A stretch of 8,116 nucleotides of DNA from Synergistaceae bacterium. GTDB lineage: Bacteria > Synergistota > Synergistia > Synergistales > Aminobacteriaceae. Positions 5,805-8,116 of the stretch are shown here, in pieces (position 1 is the stretch's first letter; the number at the start of each line of letters is the position of its first letter). Location: contig JAFSNU010000308.1 in NCBI GenBank assembly GCA_017447325.1, positions 1 through 8,116 on the forward strand. Direction: 5' to 3'. A program made the translations under genes and the position numbers. The notes beneath the pieces were generated by a model that worked only from the letters and a program-made list of their open reading frames with translations, made no database searches and was not told the origin of the DNA.

Positions 5805-6215
5805 TTAAGCTGCCGCAATAATAGTTACAATCATTCCGCCGTCTGTATCTAAATCTTCGTCTATTACATGTCCCCATATTAAAGCGCAGCCTTTCGGGCT
5901 TGAATTTGCGATTGACTCAGCTGCTTTGTTCATCTCAAAAAGGGGAAAGTCGCTGCCGGTCTTCATGGATATAATAATACTTTTAATATCTTCAGTATTT
6001 ATTTGACTGCTTAAATTTCTAAACGCGTCTTTTGCAGCAATCTCTGCTTTGTCAGCACCGCTTGCCCTGCCCGAAGCTTTAAATACAGCCTTGGCATCTT
6101 TCAAAAGCGCATATATATCTTCGTAAACTAAATTAATAAAGCCCGGCTTCTCCAACAGCTCCGCGCACTCAACGCCGCCGAGTTTTAAAATTTCTTCATA
6201 CTCTTTGTCAGCCAT
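5805..6215 (-). CDS. Stand-alone FtsZ C-terminal domain protein (no GTPase domain)
   Basis: A 136-residue protein matching FtsZ only from the end of the core helix through its C-terminal domain. GGVECAELLEKPGFINLVYEDI (12-33) corresponds to the FtsZ stretch leading into the T7 loop. LLKDAKAVFKASGRASGADKA fits the family's MKDAG.AMMG.G.ASGEDRA. Residues 80-101 (IIISMKTG...LFEMNKAAESI) and 111-134 (ALIWGHVIDEDL...IVTII) fit the domain's beta-alpha-beta end (VIDE motif). The N-terminal Rossmann/GTPase domain is absent, as are the C-terminal linker and the conserved tail peptide. In the T7 loop, N28 and D33 are kept (E. coli N207, D212) but the D209 position is Val30. The frame is intact and starts at ATG 6215, 39 bp after nagA, with no FtsZ-like sequence upstream, so it is not a freshly broken ftsZ. 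No clear Shine-Dalgarno is visible. The role is unknown; regulation of FtsZ polymerisation is an inference. The domain assignment is firm, the function is not. Confidence 0.8.
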   Translation of the reverse strand: MADKEYEEILKLGGVECAELLEKPGFINLVYEDIYALLKDAKAVFKASGRASGADKAEIAAKDAFRNLSSQINTEDIKSIIISMKTGSDFPLFEMNKAAESIANSSPKGCALIWGHVIDEDLDTDGGMIVTIIAAA

Positions 6216-6254
6216 AACACAAATCTGCTTTTAATTAAATTAAATAATTAATTT

Positions 6255-7604
6255 TTAAATTAACTCTTTGCCGCGCATAAAAATTTTTTTAATCTCAAGA
6301 TTTTTATCAAGCAAAACTAAATTTGCAACTTTGCCCGGCTCAATGCTTCCAATTTTATCATAAATATTTATTGCCTTGGCCGGATTAACAGCCGCGCACT
6401 TCACAGCCTGCTCTAAGCTAATAATTTTATTCTTAACTAAAATTTTTAAACAGTCCATTAAATTAGTCACGCTTCCGGCCAGAACATCCGGCGAATCTTT
6501 AAGGCCGGTCTTATTGCCGCGCTTAATAAAAATTTGTCCACCGAGTTCATACTCGCCGTCGGGCATTCCCGTTGCCCTCAAGCTGTCGGAAATTATCATA
6601 ATATTTTCAGCTTTAAACAATCTGAACGCGTTTTTAATCGCAGCTTCATGAACATGAACTCCGTCGCAGATGAGCTCGGCTTTAATTTTATTATTTAAAT
6701 TTTTTGCAATAACGTCCCGCGCTGTCTCGTGATTAAAATTAAAATTCGCAAGCTCGTCACGCGCAAAATTATTCGCGATATTAAAATTATTTTCACTCGC
6801 GGCACTCTGCGCAAAAATTTTATCGTCATAATTTACTTCCTGCAAGCTTGCCCCGCCATTCGCAAAATTATTTTCGTCATTAAAATCAACGGCGGCCAAG
6901 ATCGGCCCGGGCTGCCTGTGATTAATCCCGTTCATAGCGTTATATAAATGCGTGATGTGATTTATGCCGGCATTAAACGCATTTAAAGCAGTGTCATAGT
7001 CCGTGCATGTGTGAGCGAGCGACAGGCGAACATCTTTAAAATTTTCGCGAATATATTTTATAAAATTTATCGAGCCGTCAAGCTCCGGCGCAACGCAGCA
7101 AATTTTTATTAAACTTCCAGACGCGTCATAAAATTTTTCAAATAAATTTATGTCAGGCTTGATCGCAAATTTAGGATCTTGAGCTCCGCACTTCTCCGGC
7201 GAGATAAACGGCCCTTCAAGATTTATTCCGACAAGCTCAGCGCAATTTTTTAATTTTAAATTTCTAAAATCTTTCGCGTTAGCTAAAATTTTTAAAATTT
7301 TCTCAGCATCAAGCGTCATAGTAGCAGGGCAAATATTTAAAACTCCTTGACGAGCTTGATACTCCGCAATATTTTTCAGCGCGTTTATATTCCCGTCGCA
7401 CAAGTCAAAGCCCATGCACCCGTGAAAATGAATGTCAGTCAGTCCCGGGATTATAAATAAATCCTGCGCATTTATAACTTCATCATCAAAATTATTTTCA
7501 GGCAAAAAATCGGAGACGCCGGAAATAACGTCGCCGTTTATCTCAAGCGTCCCCGATCTAAATTCGCATTCAGGGCTATAAATAAGCCCGTTGATTATAC
7601 GCAT
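6255..7604 (-). CDS. nagA: N-acetylglucosamine-6-phosphate deacetylase with Asn-rich insertion
   Basis: A 449-residue amidohydrolase that removes acetate from GlcNAc-6-phosphate, giving glucosamine-6-phosphate for glycolysis or cell-wall synthesis in the cytosol. Motifs in order: PGLTDIHFHG (H59, H61), NLEGPFISPEKCGAQ (E130), LAHT (H198), ITHLYNAMNG (H219), ICDGVHVH (D314-H319), and ISDSLRATG with the catalytic Asp340. GxxADLVLLD-type metal-hydrolase ending appears as GKVANLVLLD (424-433). All expected active-site residues are present. Usual length is about 380-390 residues. The excess comes from an Asn-rich, low-complexity insertion of about 60 residues between QPGPILAA (231-238) and the DGVH loop. 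No nagB or sugar-uptake gene is in the window. The start ATG 7604 lies 19 bp after the upstream gene's stop codon, with only A/T and no ribosome-binding motif, so translational coupling is likely. GlcNAc-6-P from peptidoglycan recycling would fit an envelope context, but this is inference. Confidence 0.93.
   Translation of the reverse strand: MRIINGLIYSPECEFRSGTLEINGDVISGVSDFLPENNFDDEVINAQDLFIIPGLTDIHFHGCMGFDLCDGNINALKNIAEYQARQGVLNICPATMTLDAEKILKILANAKDFRNLKLKNCAELVGINLEGPFISPEKCGAQDPKFAIKPDINLFEKFYDASGSLIKICCVAPELDGSINFIKYIRENFKDVRLSLAHTCTDYDTALNAFNAGINHITHLYNAMNGINHRQPGPILAAVDFNDENNFANGGASLQEVNYDDKIFAQSAASENNFNIANNFARDELANFNFNHETARDVIAKNLNNKIKAELICDGVHVHEAAIKNAFRLFKAENIMIISDSLRATGMPDGEYELGGQIFIKRGNKTGLKDSPDVLAGSVTNLMDCLKILVKNKIISLEQAVKCAAVNPAKAINIYDKIGSIEPGKVANLVLLDKNLEIKKIFMRGKELI
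6690..6887 (-). other. Asn-rich low-complexity insertion within nagA
   Basis: This stretch covers residues about 240-305 of NagA. It is rich in Asn, Phe, Ala and Asp (NDENNFANGG, ENNFNIANNFARDELANFNF). In typical NagA only about 20 residues separate the PG..GA motif from the DGxH loop, while here about 80 do. It sits near the active site in the fold, probably as a surface loop. The flanking frame and catalytic motifs are intact. Confidence 0.65.
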
Positions 7605-7623
7605 TTAAATTTAAACTTTAAAA

Positions 7624-8116
7624 TTATTCGGCCTTGGCCTCCGGCTTTACTTCCTCGGCTTTTGCCGCAGCGTCCTCAATAGCTGCCTTTAACTCTTCAG
7701 CCTTAACTTCCGGCGCGGCTGCTTTCACTTCCTCAGCCTTGACTTCAGCCTCCGGCTTCGGCTCTTCAGTCTTCACTTCCTCAGCTTTGACTTCAGCCTC
7801 CGGCTTCGGCTCTTCTGCTTTCACTTCTTCAACTTTAACTTCAGCCTCCGGCTTCGGCTCTTCTGCTTTCACTTCTTCAGCTTTAACTTCAGCTTCGGGC
7901 TTCGGCTCTTCAGTCTTCACTTCCTCAGCTTTAACTTCGGCTTCGGGCTTCGGCTCTTCTTTAACTTCAGGCTCGCTCGCGGCCTCCGGCTCTTCGGCTT
8001 CAGCTTCCGGCTGCGGGAACAACGACGTATCAAATATCTCGACCTGCGCCTTGTCCGTCAGTGATTTATAAAACGCCTGAAGTCTCACGCGCTCTTCCTG
8101 CTGAGTCAAGAGCGTC
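7624..8116 (-). CDS. C-terminal end of a probable SurA/PpiC-like peptidyl-prolyl isomerase with Lys/Glu/Pro repeat tail (5'-truncated by window edge)
   Basis: The frame is open to the window edge (TLLTQQEERVRLQAFYKSL...), so the TTG at 8109 need not be the start. The first visible residues, QQEERVRLQAFYKSLTDKAQVEIFD, resemble the final helix and strand of SurA/PpiD/PrsA-type parvulin chaperones, which often end as L...L...A.VEI. That points to a periplasmic or extracytoplasmic folding factor whose main domains lie outside the window. The rest is a disordered, highly charged tail: PQPEAEAEEPEAASEPEVK, then five copies of a 16-residue unit, then a degraded Ala/Lys/Glu end. Such tails can act as spacers or wall-interacting segments. 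The repeats cannot identify the family, so the assignment rests on about 25 residues. It would be the first gene seen of a leftward unit with nagA and the FtsZ-domain gene. Confidence 0.55.
   Translation of the reverse strand, partial: TLLTQQEERVRLQAFYKSLTDKAQVEIFDTSLFPQPEAEAEEPEAASEPEVKEEPKPEAEVKAEEVKTEEPKPEAEVKAEEVKAEEPKPEAEVKVEEVKAEEPKPEAEVKAEEVKTEEPKPEAEVKAEEVKAAAPEVKAEELKAAIEDAAAKAEEVKPEAKAE
7720..7959 (-). repeat. Five tandem 48-bp units encoding EEPKPEAEVKAEEVK(T/A)
   Basis: Five in-frame copies of a 16-residue unit fill exactly 240 bp. Copies differ mainly at synonymous sites, at the last residue (Thr or Ala) and at one Ala-to-Val change in the third copy. T-ending and A-ending units alternate irregularly (T, A, A, T, A), which suggests past unit duplication or exchange. 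A degraded partial unit (APEVKAEELKA) follows. Confidence 0.92.

Noticed and set aside
5805..6215. Reading the FtsZ-domain gene as a pseudogene fragment of ftsZ
   Set aside because: The frame is uninterrupted and starts with ATG at a natural domain boundary. It sits directly behind nagA and ends before a strong terminator. No remnant of the GTPase domain is seen upstream, although ancient decay cannot be fully excluded.
6376..6947. Rightward frames at 6376-6651 and 6729-6947
   Set aside because: They are antisense to nagA motifs with intact catalytic residues. Their composition reflects the complement only.
7634..8071. 145-residue rightward reading frame rich in Ser and Ala
   Set aside because: It is the antisense of the 48-bp coding repeats. 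Its periodic Ser/Ala/Gly/Phe composition follows from the Lys/Glu/Pro repeat on the other strand, and it has no recognisable domain.

Overview
This window looks like a bacterial chromosome segment from an AT-rich anaerobe. Intergenic DNA is almost pure A/T, proteins are rich in Asn, Lys and Ile, and one gene encodes a bis-[4Fe-4S] ferredoxin-type protein. A SurA/PpiC-like chaperone tail at the right edge hints at a cell with an envelope-folding pathway. I lean weakly towards a host-associated Synergistota or low-GC Bacillota lineage, but nothing here fixes the taxon. There is no rRNA, tRNA, CRISPR array, insertion sequence or phage gene.

The left half reads rightward. It starts with the 3' part of a DUF362/4Fe-4S protein (to 1009), followed by a 198-bp A/T spacer. 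The spacer holds a duplicated 19-bp scrap of that gene's end and a terminator whose loop is four TTAATTA heptamers. Next is a tightly packed three-gene unit (1208-5713). It contains an SbcD/Mre11-like metallophosphoesterase with all metal ligands present and two tandem paralogs of an unusual fusion protein. Each fusion has a cytosolic RsbW-like (HATPase-fold) domain with degraded catalytic motifs joined to a complete DAACS/SDF (glutamate-transporter-fold) membrane domain. The second paralog keeps much of the transport site with diagnostic substitutions. The first has lost most side-chain ligands for sodium. A strong, probably bidirectional terminator (5722-5771) closes the unit.

The right half reads leftward (8116 to 5805) and probably forms one transcript. 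In transcription order it has the C-terminal end of a probable SurA/PpiC-like chaperone with a 5 x 16-residue Lys/Glu/Pro tail, a complete NagA (GlcNAc-6-phosphate deacetylase) with an Asn-rich insertion of about 60 residues, and a 136-residue protein that is essentially only the C-terminal domain of FtsZ. That protein has no GTPase domain and one of the two T7-loop aspartates is replaced by Val.

The strongest leads are the free-standing FtsZ C-terminal domain, which could act as a filament-capping regulator of division, and the paired HATPase-fold/SDF fusions, in which one member looks like a transporter turned sensor or uncoupled carrier. Both functional readings are inference.
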